64,000 nucleotides of DNA from Loxodes magnus. Taxonomy: Eukaryota > Ciliophora > Karyorelictea > Loxodida > Loxodidae. Below, in pieces: positions 1 through 13,458 of this stretch (its first letter is position 1; each line of letters starts with the position of its first letter). The notes below the pieces were generated by a model. It searched no databases. It saw nothing but the letters and a program-made list of their open reading frames with translations, and was not told the DNA's origin. The position numbers and the translations under genes were made by a program. Location of the stretch: contig CAMPDV010000059.1 of assembly GCA_946699065.1 (NCBI GenBank), positions 620,001-684,000 of the forward strand. The letters are read 5' to 3'.

Positions 1-905
1 AAAAGTAAGCTTATATGTGAAATTAAATTATCAGAGGCTTTCTCATAACATTTCCTTCTTAATTGAATTAGTTTTTTACTTATTTATTCTAAATAGAATG
101 CAACTTCATGTATGTTTTTTTAAAAACCACCTAAATAATATTGATTTATCTGATCCTACCTTGTTTATTACATAAAAATATACATATGATAAAAATATGC
201 TCTAAGTAAAACTAAATCTGTCTAAAGTAAAAAATTGAAAGTAACTCAAATAGAGACAAAAGTGTAGTTCTTAGAACTAGAATAGCTTAAGTCTAAGAGT
301 TAATTTCTCATACTAATAATGAGAAGAATCATCTATCATCTTACTTATTTCAATACTATGACTTTAAGCTAAACACTTTATCTCTTCCTATCTAATAAAG
401 TTTCAAAGCTACTTTACTAATTATATTAATAGTTTATGAGTCTTAGAATAGTAGAATCTGATTTGGTTATCAATTGCTATGAAAGTAAAATAGTTCTAGC
501 AAAGTGGTAATTTTTGCTTTCTGTTAAGCATTTATATAATAAGTGAGTTTTATTTGCTAGTTAGAAATTTATATAATGCTTTTAGAGTCGTTAAATTAAA
601 AGTAGAGGAGTTAGATAAATTATGAAAACACTGCTACTCTTATAAGCACTGCTTCTAAATTAAGCAGAGCTATAGTCTATATGAAGAGATATTCTAACAG
701 GTAGCTTAAAAGTATTCCTGGCTATATTTAGATAATAGTTATAAGATATACTCCGCTTGGCTTTGATAGGTATTTAGATAAATACGTAATAAGTCGTGGA
801 ACAATTAGAGAGCAGGTAAAGTGTTTAAGGGTATAAAATGGTAGAAATAGGTAGTTTAAAAAGATTTATTTACTTAATCTATTTATATTTTAATTAATAG
901 TTTTA
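1..905. other. AT-rich region upstream of VPS13
   Basis: No recognised gene. The sequence is AT-rich and no frame shows a family motif. An open frame from about 622 ends in a TGA that overlaps the VPS13 start, but its length is within chance expectation when only TGA can stop. The region presumably holds the VPS13 promoter and 5' UTR; no specific element was identified. Confidence 0.4.
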
Positions 906-3900
906 ATGAACAACATTATTACATAGTTCATCAATAGAATCCTTGGGTAAATCATTGAGGATTTGGATAGTTAATAGGTATAGCACTCTTTAATTAAAGG
1001 CTAAATCAATATCAAAAACGCTAAAATTAAGCCAACTCTTTTCGAAATGATTCCTCTACCTGTCAAATTAAAGTATGGTACTATAGAAAATGTTTCTTTA
1101 GAATTTTCATGGACGCAACTTAAGGAGAAACCGATTAATCTCTATTTTGAGAATGTTTTTTTGTGAATTATAACCAAAGGTAAACATGAATGGACAGAGA
1201 AGGCTATTTTTGATACCATAAATCGAATTAAGTAAAATTCATTGCTTACTTTTGATCTGTAGAACTCACTAAAGCTTGAAGAGCAGGAAATTAACGAAAA
1301 TCTTTTGAATACGATAGTGAAGAACCTGCAAGCTAGCATAAAAAGAATATATGTTAGATTTGAAGATGAGTATTCATGATAAGTAAAATAGGTTTTGGGA
1401 GGAAGTTTAGAATCTTGGGATATTTTTAATTGCAATCAATAATGGGAAAAATCCTTCCTAAAAAATAGTACCAAAATATATAAAAAATGTACATTTTAAA
1501 CCTTAAGGATTTGATCTGAGACTGGGCAGTTCTTATAATCATTCTAGGAATTTGTTAATGAAGCCTAAAGAGAAACTTAAGAATACAAGAACATTTATCA
1601 TTAATACGTAATAGAATCTCTTGACTTGGTAGGAAAGTTTATTTTTAACTCTGATCCAGCTTCTACTTAATGAAAAGAGCCAAAAATATAATTTTCATTG
1701 GAGCTTTAAGAAATATCTCCTCTTTAGTTTAACTTCTGAATAAGTTAAGTGATACACTTGATAAAGTTCATAGAGTATTGATTAGTCTATATAGATTACT
1801 GTGCAGGAGTTTATTCTAAGCTAGATGAAGATTATCAGTAGTTAGACAATGAATTTATAAATGGCTACAAGTAGCAATATATTCAACTCTAAGATTTAAA
1901 AAACAGCAAAAAAAAAGTAGAGCTTGCAAATGTATAAAATTAAATTGAAAAGCTAGATGAAAAATTAAGACTTTCTGATATAATTTAGTTAAGAACTTTA
2001 ATAAGTGAAGAAGCACAGCTAATGAAGTAGTAAGCTTTAGTAGAGTAGTAATCTGAATAGCAAAACACAATAAAGGAGAAATAAAATTAATTTTTTAAAT
2101 AGCTGGGATTTTAAAAGAATAATGAATAAGCTTAGGTAAATAAAACTGATAGCGATCTTATAACTGAAAGATTAAAGCAAGTAGATTAAAATTTTAAAAA
2201 TATTTAGTAAAAACAAAAGACTCTACTTTTACCTTTTACAGGAGCAACTATAGATTGATATTGACTATAGTTAATATTTAAATTTGATCATGTTTTTATA
2301 TTTTTACGAGATGAATAAACGGACCTAGTTTAAATACAATTTGATGCAGTTTGTGTTGATTGAAGGTATTCGGACTCATATAATAGTACAATAGTTAAAT
2401 TTAAGTCAGTTATAGTAAGAAACAAAGACGAATTCTCTAATTCTAGATTCCCTTATTGGTTCTACATCAACAATGAATCAACAAAATAAGAGCTTATATA
2501 CATATAATTCGATTACTTACCTCCTTGATATCCAGGAACAAGTTACGCCCTTAAAGCTAGAGAATGTGAAAACTTGTAGTTCTATTTTTGTTTGTAACTT
2601 TTAATTTTAGAGAAAATATTTTTTCTTTTGCTACTAGAGTAAAAAAGGCAATTAACATTCCAGTAGACTTGACATATTACGGCAAATATACTACCAAATT
2701 GGTGAATGATTATATAAAGGAAGGTTAAGTTCTATTTGTAAGCTCTTTACTTTTAGGAGAGAATATTTGAAGGAGACTACCAAGCATCACAACTTCTTTT
2801 AGATGTTTAACTTAAAGCTCCAGTCTTTGTAATACCTGTCGATTCTAAAGATCCATAGTCTTCTTTTTGGGTATATGATTGCGGGTATATTTCAATATTA
2901 TCAAAATTTGCTAACTTAGTGGATTAAAGCACGGAATAAAACTTGCTAACAAAGAACTAGCTATATGACAAATATAAAATAAGAATGCAAAAGATAAAAT
3001 TTGAGATACATCACTATTTCGAAAATGAATTAGTAAAAGAGACTATCATTCACGAGTTTGATATCAATTTATAATTTCATAACTGCAAAATTCCACTACA
3101 TGAAGTATTTCCAACATTTAAACTCCTTATTAAGTTTTAGAATATCAAACTCTACTTTTCTTAAAAGAATATGGAGCTTTTACTCAAGTGATATTACCTT
3201 TACTAAAAGTATTATAATGATTATCAGAGTGAGGATAACAAATCTACTACTTAAACTTAAAAAATTTCAAATATCCAAGAAGAAGAAGGCAATGATTAGC
3301 TCGTTTTCTCAGAAAGTTTGCTTCCTATACCTCCAATATAAATACTAGAGCATAATTAAGATTAATAAAAGATTTAAGGATAAATCAAATCTGGAAAAAT
3401 AACGAATTGGTATGTAAGCATTAACTTCAGTGCTTTAGAATTAAACTTAACTTAATATAGTCTAATTTCTCAGAATGATCTTGCTAATAATTACATACAA
3501 TGCTAAAAATTAATTTCCTTAGAAATTGAGTAAATATTATTGTCTATTAAAACTGAAAAAAATGCTGCTATTAAAGGAGAATTCTCCATCTTTAAAATTG
3601 CTATGCAAGATCATACAAACTCAACTGATCCAATTTTTAAACTTATTTTAGGAAATCCACGGTCATTTTATGCTTAAAATGGATAAGAAAATGAAGATAT
3701 AATCGACAGTCAATATGTACGAATGAAAACTCCTATTTAATTACCCTAAAATTGGGATAAATAAGAGAGTTTTGATTTAATGAACAAATCAGAATTTGGA
3801 TCTTAAAATTCCTCATTTTTATCCCGAGATCTAAAAACAAAAGTTTAAAACGAAACAAAATTTGTGAAAATAAATCAAGAAAGTGTAAAGCAAGATAAGA

Positions 3901-6900
3901 CTCAGAACTAACTATATTTAAGCATAAAATACTATCCTTAAGATTTAAATCTCGGGTTTTAAAACTACCTAATAAAGTTCAATTTATACTTTAATAAAAG
4001 CAGAATTATTTTCAACTTTGCTACTATCATGAACATTATCGAGTTCTTTAAAAGCTCTTTAGAATAAACTAAGCAGGAAAAAATTAGGATGAAGATTAAA
4101 TCAAAGAACCAAAACTAAGTAATTAATAAATTGCTTATGAAAATGAATGATTTGGAAAATGAGGTAGAGGAAAACATTAATGAGGGCAAGTCTGAGATAA
4201 ACCAAATTATAAAAATAGTAGAATGCGATTAAACCCAATAATTCTTTAGCTAAAATGATTATAGTAAATCTATAATTTAGCTATAAAAGTTAATGAAGAC
4301 TATTAAAATAAAAGGAAAAGTTTGCCTTACCAATTTATAAATCTGGATTCCGATTCAGCCAACGATAAGTGATACTCATGTACTAGAAGCTAGTTTTAGT
4401 TCTAATATAAAATACAAAAATCTTATTAAATCATCTACCTCTGAAACCTAGCATAAAATGATTGATGAAGAGATTACAGCTGAAATTCAAAGCTGCGGAA
4501 TTAAAATAGGGACAGCTATAGGAATTTTTATTGAAAAGCAATAATTAGATACTATAGATTTGTTTAATCCTTGCCGCTTTTCTGTATAATTTGGAAGAAA
4601 CAATCTAAAGAATTAAGGTACTATATAAATGCAAATCTAACTAGAAATCATTGAAATTAATTGTGGAGTGAGAGAAATTAAACTTTTTAAAGCATTTCTA
4701 GTTCAGTTCGATAAACTTGCGTAGGCAGCTAAGGAATTTTCTAGTATTTGATCGAAAGACTATGAAGAAGACGCCTAATTTGAGTAATAAGTGAAAGAAG
4801 AGTTTAGAAAGTTTCGTAAAACTAAAAAAGAACGTATTTTAGATTTAAGTGCTGAGTGCACGCTAAAATGAGAAGGCTTGAAAATAACAATAAGAGACAA
4901 CGAAGAATCCCAATATAATATTCCTCTAATGATGCTCAGAATGACCAAAACTTCTGCATTTTATAGTTATCAAACCTAAGGGTAAGTGTATTAGAAGGGA
5001 TAATTAGGTGGACAAATAGACCTTAGAATTTTTAATACTAGAATAAGTGTTTGGGAACCTTTCATTGAAAGCTGAATTTTTGAACTAAATATCTAGTAAG
5101 CAAATTTATAAGATGAAATGCAAATTTTCTTAGTATCAGGGAAAACTTTGAACTTTAACGTAACAATAAGCTGTAAGTTTTTATATAGTTGTTGAAATTT
5201 TAAGCGATTTTGTCTTTAAAGTAATGAGTCATGATAATTGTGCTTTAAAGAAACATAATTCCAAGGATAGAAGATTTTCATTAACCACTCATATGTAAAA
5301 TAATGTAGAAAAGTTATCTCACCTCAACTAAAGAACTAACTTGAAGTATGTCTTCAAAAATTTAATTGGTATTTAAATATAAGTAAAAACTCCTAATGAT
5401 TAAACTTTTAACTTGGGCTCAAATGAAGAATTAGAAATTCCTGAATATTATGTAAATAATGCATAAGGAAATAACATTAAATGAAATATAGTGGATCGTC
5501 TAGAAATGCACAAAATAAATTTATATATCGAATAATTAGACGAAACTATAGCTGATATTCCCTTAGATATGATTCAATCTAACTTTTACAAGATAAATGT
5601 TAACTAATTTGAATTTCTAATAGTAATAGAAATAAAGCCTGGATTAAATGAAAAAGTAGTAAGTATTTAATCGCATATAACTATATTAAACAATACTGGG
5701 AGATAATATAGTGTAGGAAATAATTTCACTAGGCAAAATCTTAATAAAATTGGGACTAATGAAACTTTTGTAGTACCATTAAGCTGAATACTGGAAAAGT
5801 AAGGTCTATCACTTTACTACGAGTCTGAACAGATTAAGATATCAGATGATTTGTACCAGCAATTTTCAATAAATGAATTAAATTAAAAGTAGCAAATAAA
5901 AATATTACATAATAAAGCAGAAAACGAATACATATGCTTAGATTGTATTTAACTCTAATTTAAAAATGCAATCAACCAAGATAAGAGCTATTAATAAATT
6001 TTGCTAATCCTCAACTCTCCTTTAGCTATTGAAAATTTATTACCTTTTGATGTTTAAGTCAAATTTAAATAAAAAGATATTCTTATCTAGCCTAAAAATA
6101 CTGAGCAAATTTACGATTTGGATTTCATTTAGCACTTAGATGAATAAATTAGATTTGAGATAGTAGACACAGAATATGTATAACTAATTTCTGATGAAAT
6201 ATTGCTTTCACATTTACTAAAAGAGTCAGATCATTTTATAAATATATAAAATCAAGAAACAAAAAGATCTATTAAAGTGAAAGTTACATAGCAGCAAGAC
6301 ACTTTGGATTATTACATTAACATTTTGCAAAGAAGCATACACAAAAGTACTTAAATAACAAGTCATAAGATTATCTTGTATGCAGATTTCTGAATTGTTA
6401 ATAAGACTAAATTCAACTTGCTTGCTAAATATTAAAGACAAAATTTGTAAATTTAGCAAAAGTCAGTTGAAATATTATCGACTAAATGAAAGAAAGGAGC
6501 TTGACTTTATAAAAGTGGTAAAAGCAGCATGTAAATTGCTTTGAAATACCAGAATCCTGAATGAAGTAGTAAATTTAATATGAATACGATAGGAGTAAGC
6601 GGTATGTTATTACTCTAAAATAAAAATAAAAGCACAGTAAACTTTGGATTTTATATCAGCAATGCTGATGCTCCGTTTTTATTTACAAAGGTTATTAGCT
6701 TAGTTCCTAGATACCTAATAAGGAATTCTCTAAAGTATCCATTAAAAATCAGATAATAAGACTCTATAGAAGAAATCCTATTGCCTGTTAATAAGTATAT
6801 TGATTTTAATCTGCAAAGTCAGAAAAGCTAATTAGTACAGATTTCTGATTGATAAGCTAATGATTGAAGTCCAGTTTTTAAGATTTTTGGCATCGATGAT

Positions 6901-9303
6901 TTTTAAACAGGTTTTACGCCAAGTCCTTATATCGATCATGGTTAAAATTCCCTAATGGAAAACTGAAATATAATTTAAAATGATACTCCTTAGTCACCTT
7001 ATAAAAGAACGTCTGGTAAATGATACAAGCCAAATAGGAGAAATAACTATAAGTAACTAGTAAGAGTTTTAATAACAACAGATAATGATGCTACTCTATT
7101 TATTGAAATTTGTAGGCCTATAGAGCCAGAATTCATTATAAAGAACTAAACTTAGTTTTCACTTTAAATTAAGCAAAATTGTGCGTAGGAATGGCTTAGT
7201 ATATAGCCAAATGATTGAATTCCATTTGTCTACTCAGATTTATTAGAAGATAAAAAGAAAGTGACTTTAAATTTTCAAAACGAGTTTTATAAAGACTACT
7301 CGCTAGAAAAAATAAAAAAGTTTGAAAATATTACCATCAGTAACAAAGAAATCAATATCGAAATTTATGCTCAGAAAACTACAAGATGCTTTCAAATAAA
7401 GCAGAAGTAAATGGTACATAGCTGATATAGTTTAAGAATCAATCCTACATAAGCTAAGGAATATATTAAAGTAAAACTAAAGGGATAGTAACATTTTAAA
7501 ATCAACTTTAATTTGAAAGGCTTAAGCATTTCCTTAATAGACAATGTACCTAAAGAAGTGTTTTATTTTCTAATTCATGGAATTTAAGTAGATGCATATT
7601 TCAATTAGTTGATTGATAGCAACAATCAAGACGAAATAGTTTAAAAGTTTGGAATTGATATTATAGTTTAGCATATTTAGCTAGACTATATGGAAAAGTA
7701 TGTTTCAGTATATCCAGTAATTTTTGCACCAAAGAAATTGCTTCAAGAAGAAAATTAAACACAGTGGCTATAAATAAAGATTCATAAAGAATCTACTTTT
7801 GGTAATGAATTGCTTGAAGAATCGGATCAAAACCAAAAAATAGCTTCTAAAGACATATATACAATGATAGCTTTAGCTATTTAAGAAACAGATATCCAAG
7901 TAGAGTAAAGAACGATTGAGGATTTGCTGAAATTTATAAATCAAATCGTATTTTTAATTAACCCAGTAATGACTCAATTTAAAGAAAGAAAATAGATTAA
8001 GTTTGAAGATAAACTCTATAGAGTATGCAAAATGCTAGACAGGAGAAACCCTATTTTAACTTTCAATCCTTTGTAGCAAAACTCAAAGGCATACTTTTAA
8101 TATGTTCACTTATATGCAGCCAGAATAAATTTGTCATTGAGGATTACTCCTAAGGAAATTCAGATAACCAAACCTAAGAATATGTTCGGATTAACTTTAA
8201 TTTTGTATAATTTTTTGACTCAATTTATTAACCTTTCTGAAGCTCCATTAAGATTTACTGAACTTGTTGTACAACAATCATTTCAAACTCCTCAGCAGAT
8301 AACTTGGCTTATTATAAAATAGTATTATAGGCAAGGAATTATGTAGTGATATAAAGTATTAGGATCTGCAGATATTCTTGGAAATCCACTTGGTTTTATT
8401 GATAACGTTGGTAGAGGAGTCATAGAATTTTTTAACGCTCCAGTCTAAGGACTTTTAAAAGGACCAGGAGAGTTTATATAAGGAGTCGGTAAAGGTGTTA
8501 AGGGATTAATTACAAGTATAACTAGCAGTGCCTTTGGTAGTATAAGTAAAATAAGTGGAAGTCTTCTTTCTTTATTGTCTCCAGAATAAAAGCATCAGAT
8601 AAGCAAACCAGATAATATGATGTCCGGTATTTATCATGGATTCTTAGGTGGAGCTAAAGAATTGGCTAGTGGAATAACTGGAATTTTCACAAAACCTTGG
8701 AAAGGAGCAAAATAAAGAGGTTTTATGGGCTTTTTTTAAGGAGTAGGTAGCGGAATTTTAGGGGCTGCAAAAGCTCCCTTTGCCGCCGTTTTAAAGGTAA
8801 CAAATAACATTTCTTAAGGCATACAAGCAACAGCAACAAGATTTAGTATAGGAAAAATTTAGACTAACGGAAGATATAGATTCCCTAGATTTTTTGGACC
8901 TAAATTAATTTTAGAAGAATACGATGAAATATTATCTAAAATGCAGCAAACACTACATATAATCTCTAATGGAAATCATTCTCATGAAAGGTAAGTTAAT
9001 CTACATTATTTTAGAATATTAATGTATTTAAAATTAGAGGAGCATAAAGGGCAAGAAGAGCAAGTTCTTATAATAACAAACGAAAACCTATTAATAATCA
9101 ATGACTATATAACTATTCTACATGAAATGAATTTGCAAAAGGTAGAATTATTTCAGCTTCATGAAATATCTAATGAGATATTTTGCATGCTCGTTAGAGA
9201 TATTAATAATTAGTTCATCTATATATCTACTGATATCGTTGATTTGCAAGAGCTATATTATTTTCTGCAATTGTAAGGTATAATACAGTTTAAAACTAAA
9301 TGA
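906..9303 (+). CDS. VPS13: VPS13-family bridge-like lipid transfer protein
   Basis: VPS13 proteins are long hydrophobic-groove proteins that move phospholipids in bulk between organelles at contact sites. The ATG at 906 begins MNNIITQFINRILGQIIEDL, a chorein N-terminus. It is followed by the chorein-type strand pattern (LPVKLKYGTIENVSLEF) and NTIVKNLQASIKRIYVRFED, a VPS13 hallmark. The C-terminal region has the glycine-rich VPS13_C/ATG2_C signature (GSADILGNPLGFIDNVGRG; YHGFLGGAKELASGITGIFT) and a last PH-like stretch. The frame is restored by introns at 2594-2610 (17 nt), 2738-2756 (19) and 5173-5188 (16), whose sum matches the observed frame change; an in-frame 24-nt intron at 8991-9014 is probable. 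This gives about 2,770 residues, in the usual VPS13 range. Many in-frame TGA codons read as Trp (for example WISQ, EYWLVY, MQWYKV). The stop is TGA at 9301, followed by another in-frame TGA at 9307. Family: very sure; exact C-terminus: less so. Confidence 0.93.
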
Positions 9304-11962
9304 GCTTGATCAATATAAAGAAATTAGTTAAGTCCATGTATATCACAAGAGAAACTATAAGAAAGGATTTAGTAAATGTAAGAAGTTCATAAAATGCTGG
9401 AAATGAAGAGCATTCTCTAGATAACTATATATTCTAATTATATACTTCTTTAAAACTTTAGTTTCTATTCTAGATTACTAAGTGCATTAATATTATGCAT
9501 ATAGTTATTTATATAATTGCTAAGTTTAGTCATTTATTGTCTTATAGACTTCAGTCTTAGATATCTTCTTCTGATTGATTGATTTATATCCTTAAAATTA
9601 ACTTTTAGAATCTCTAAGAAATACGTTAAACTTTTAAATTTCTTAGAATTTTAAAATACTCTTCATCCTATATTTTAACTTAAGGTCAGTTTAAATTCCC
9701 CTTATGTAATATAATAAGTTCTACTTATATAACTAAATCTATTTAAATAATATAGAAAAGGCTTATGATATAGATTAAAGTCTTAAAAGGATTAAGTTTC
9801 TAACTATATAAAGTTATAATAAAATCTGTTTATAAGCTATTGAAATAAAATAGAATAATAGATTTTGTTATTAGAAAATACTTTAAGTAGTGTTGATTAG
9901 TATGACAGTTGCAGCTGTTTAGAAATATATAATAAGGAATATTTTATTAGTTATATAAGCGTTATGCTTTTGCTTTATCATTATAATTTAATTCTAGTCT
10001 TTCTAGGATTTTATTTAGAAGAAATTTTAAAAGTTTATAGAATTCTCTAAAGTACTGACTTCTTTGTTTATTATTAAAGATATTTTAAGAATTCAATAAT
10101 GATTGCCTTATAGGAAGTAAGGTATTATATAACTAGTTTTAATAAAGCTTAAATATCTATCTTTTAGTAATGCTTCTTTAATATCAAAGATATGCTATAA
10201 GATATAACTAGTACTTTACTTTTATATTTAAAAGTTATACTCAAATTAAGTTAAACTCTTACTGCTATTACACCTAACTCTTGATATAAGTAGCTTATTA
10301 AATTAGGTGTTTAATAGTTTCTAGTTAATATTCTTGATAATTCAAAGCAATTTAGTTAATAAGTTTAAAAGCTATAAACTAGTATAATCTATCAAATTAG
10401 ATATATCTAATGAATATGTTATAATATCATACTAAACATTACAGACTAGATGGTTTCTATAAACTTAATATCATAAGCAGATTAAGTATTTTATATTATA
10501 AGTTTATTTATTATTTTTTACTTGTATTCTCTTTAAACCTGTATAAAGATTTCTAATCTACTTATCTATTATAATGTTTTAGTAGATAGACTAGCTATTT
10601 TTATACAAATTTAAGCTAAAAGATATTACTTACTATTAAATAACATTAAAGCTAAGAATATCAGATTATCTTCTTTTGCTTTCATTTACAGAGCTAAATC
10701 TATATATCTCTACAAGGTATATCGAAAAGTGTAATAGTTATAAATATAAGCAGTAAAAGAGTCTATAATTAGCTAAAGTAAATTAAGCGTTAAAGCAGCA
10801 ATCTAATTATTATTATGCTAATGCTTTTGAGTACTTTAGTAATGCTTAATAATAATTACTTATCCATAGCTAAACCTGCTTATGTTTAAGCTAAATATTT
10901 TAATTTATCTTTTATTTTTCTTATAAATTAGGATTTATTTGTTAGTTATATTAAAGTGTAATCAATTTGGTAAACTTTGCCCTGCTAAAGATTTATTTTG
11001 CTTTGTAGTTTAGTATTAGAACAAGGATTTAAATGTGTGTTGGGTTTTGCTTACAAAATTAACAGAGAAAATACCTTTTAAAAGATATTATAAGCAAGTA
11101 ACTACTGTAGTAGACTTTACCCTTAAACTTAAAATAATTGCTTTATACTATCTTTAGGATGATCTACTCTTATTTTAGTATTTTTATTATATAAGCATAT
11201 AAATCTCTTTTCTAAGTTAATTGATAAACAATCAAATTATTTAAGGGTAAATAAAATCAATTTAGAATTATTACTTGCAAATATAAGGCTACTAGACATA
11301 TTTAATAGCTTAATATATAATTTTTATAATTACAGCAAAGGTTTGAACATTGCATAATGAATGAGTTCAAAGTTATAAATTTTTAGTGGCTTATTAAATA
11401 AATCTATTAGTATAAGTTGTAGAATTATAGAAGTATCCTAAAGTAAACGTTTAAGCAATCTATTACTTTATTTAGATATTTATAAAGAAAAGAAAACTTA
11501 GTAATGCTAAGTTAGGGATTTCTATTAATGTATAGAGTTCTTTATATTTTTTACTTAGGAAGAGATAAAAGTTGCTCACTTAACTTTATAAAGATATACT
11601 CTATTTTATAATATATATGCAGAAACAATATATCTATTTATATCACTAGAACTTAAAGTTTAGATTAGAAAGATAATAATAATAACCGAGATAAAGATAA
11701 AAAAGACAAAGGAAAAGCAGGTAAATAAAGAAGTGAAACTGATATTGAAATGAAAACCAAAAAATAAAATGAACATAATACCTCTATCACATAAGTTAAA
11801 TAAATTTATATAATGCGCTTAAATTGTTTACTTATTTAAGAATAAATTAATGCATAATCCTATAAAATTATTTTAAATGAAAGCCAAAAATTTGAATTAT
11901 AGTAATAACTGATTGATTATTAAAAATTTAATACCATTAAAATTCAAATTATACTGAAATTG
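9304..11962. other. 2.7-kb AT-rich spacer
   Basis: No recognised gene. The first about 200 bases are open from an ATG at 9300 that overlaps the VPS13 stop (see findings). Near 11640-11810 there is a purine-rich forward stretch (Asp/Asn/Lys-rich if translated) without homology cues. The rest is low-complexity AT sequence dominated by TAG, TTAAG and AGCTA words. Confidence 0.4.
10805..10857. repeat. imperfect inverted repeat (hairpin)
   Basis: Arms aattattattatgc and gcttaataataatt are complementary at 13 of 14 positions and separated by about 25 nt. This could form a cruciform or be chance in AT-rich DNA. No flanking target-site duplication was noticed. Confidence 0.3.
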
Positions 11963-13304
11963 TCAAATTCTAGAATTAGTTGCAAGCTACTTAAATTCTA
12001 TAATCAAACTACTTTCGAAAAGTCTATAGTATTTTTCAAATTTCTTAATGTATCTTTGTAGTACTAAGGTTCTAGTGTCGTTACTTTTAATTAGGCAAGC
12101 AGCTAATCTATTTCGAACATGAAGTGATTGGTATCTAATTTTTACACTTTTATCTGGTATTCATTAATACTTTTTAGCAAGGGAACTATTTTCATAAGCC
12201 ATTCAGCCTTTAATATCAGGATTACTTTAATAATCAATATGAGAGTTCAACTTAAGAATGAATCCCGCTATTTTCATGTACAATATTCATAAGTTAATAC
12301 CTCTTTATTAGCATTATAGACTTAGAAGCATATTAAAAGGCTTTTAGAAGACTTGACTTGCATATCACATAGTTTCAGCAGTAATAATATCTCTATTAAT
12401 GACTAGCATATCTAGAAATTTGATATTTTCCTAGTTCTTACTCAATCTATAATAATAGTTCTCTAGAATTATTAGATCTCATTTTATTATAAGGGCACTC
12501 ATAAATTCCATTATTTTCATCATCAGCTAATATTCTTTTAAGATTAAAGGATTCTTTTTAAGCGTCTTTTGGAAGTTTTAATCGATAATTTCTGAGCATT
12601 CGGCATCTGAATTATAAATAGAAGTGTCGCTATATTTTAATGAATAGAGTGTGTGTAATGTTTCTATTGACTCGTAATTCACTATCTTCCCCAAGCACTC
12701 TTATTAATGCCATCTGCAAAGTTCAAATAGCTAAATTTCAAGAAATTCTAGAGGATCTTGCATAATTTGATTCTGAAGATAAAATACTTACCATTCTCTT
12801 TTAGAGATGAATAAGACTTATTTCAATATTCTATTTCCTGCTTATTAGTGACTTTTATATTCTTTATCTAAAAATTTTATTATCTTAGTATTAATCATTT
12901 TTAAGCTTTAAGAGATTAAGTCCTAAATTTTTAATATTTAGTTGCTCTTTTTTAAGGCCTGCTTCCTGGGAAAAAAGTTTGCTTGTTAGTTTTTTGCCAA
13001 GGTTTTCCTTATCCTAAACTTCTGAGATAGTCTCATCTACTATTTTATTAGGAGAACTCTTATAATTCTAAAAATCAGATTTTCTCTCAGTTCTCTACGT
13101 TTTTTCATCAGCAGTATCCTACTTGACTTACTTAAAGCTCTTTTCATTAGTTGAGGTTTTTTATGATAAATATTCAGATGAAATTTCTTAATCAGACAGT
13201 CTTTTATAATTTTTATCATTATAATTGGCACTTTACAACTCAGATGCTGACTAATTAAAGCTTTGATCTAAACCCTATTAGTTATGCTAAGAATGTTCTT
13301 GCAT
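11963..13304 (-). CDS. hypothetical helical protein, 440 aa
   Basis: I do not recognise the family. The start at 13304 gives MQEHSQHNQQGLDQSFNQ. The first about 140 residues are polar, rich in Q, S, K and E, and probably disordered. The remaining 300 are helical-looking with alternating hydrophobics and no transmembrane run. One 19-nt intron at 12773-12791 (gtaagt...cttcag on the minus strand) joins the two halves in frame. Without it the downstream half loses its protein-like character. TGA encodes Trp at several places in the second half (IIKWDL, GWMAYEN, YQWIPDK). The first TGA after the last coherent segment (ATNSRI) is taken as the stop. Codon texture differs clearly from the opposite strand, which is why I accept the gene. 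No neighbour suggests a role. Confidence 0.6.
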
Positions 13305-13458
13305 GAATATTTCTAAAGAATAATTAAACTATTTAATATATTTAAACTTCTATTTTTAATTCATTACTCTTATACCTTATTAACTCTATTTACTTACTTA
13401 AAACCACTTCTTTATATTCTATACTTCATTCACGCCTCTTCCACTTATCTCTGTACTT

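Noticed and set aside
622..909. Forward ORF starting MKTLLLLQ, ending in the VPS13 start
   Set aside because: About 95 codons without TGA is expected by chance when only TGA stops; no motif and spacer-like composition.
1142..1435. Minus-strand standard-code ORF inside VPS13
   Set aside because: It is the antisense shadow of the VPS13 chorein region, whose plus-strand motifs are unambiguous.
906..9303. Interpretation as pseudogenes because of many TAA/TAG/TGA codons
   Set aside because: The in-frame codons fall at Gln and Trp positions and motifs stay intact over thousands of codons, so the code is reassigned rather than the genes broken.
11640..11810. Purine-rich forward stretch encoding Asp/Asn/Lys-rich sequence
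   Set aside because: No start, no homology cue and no downstream continuation that looks coding. Could be a 3' exon of an unseen gene, but not supportable.
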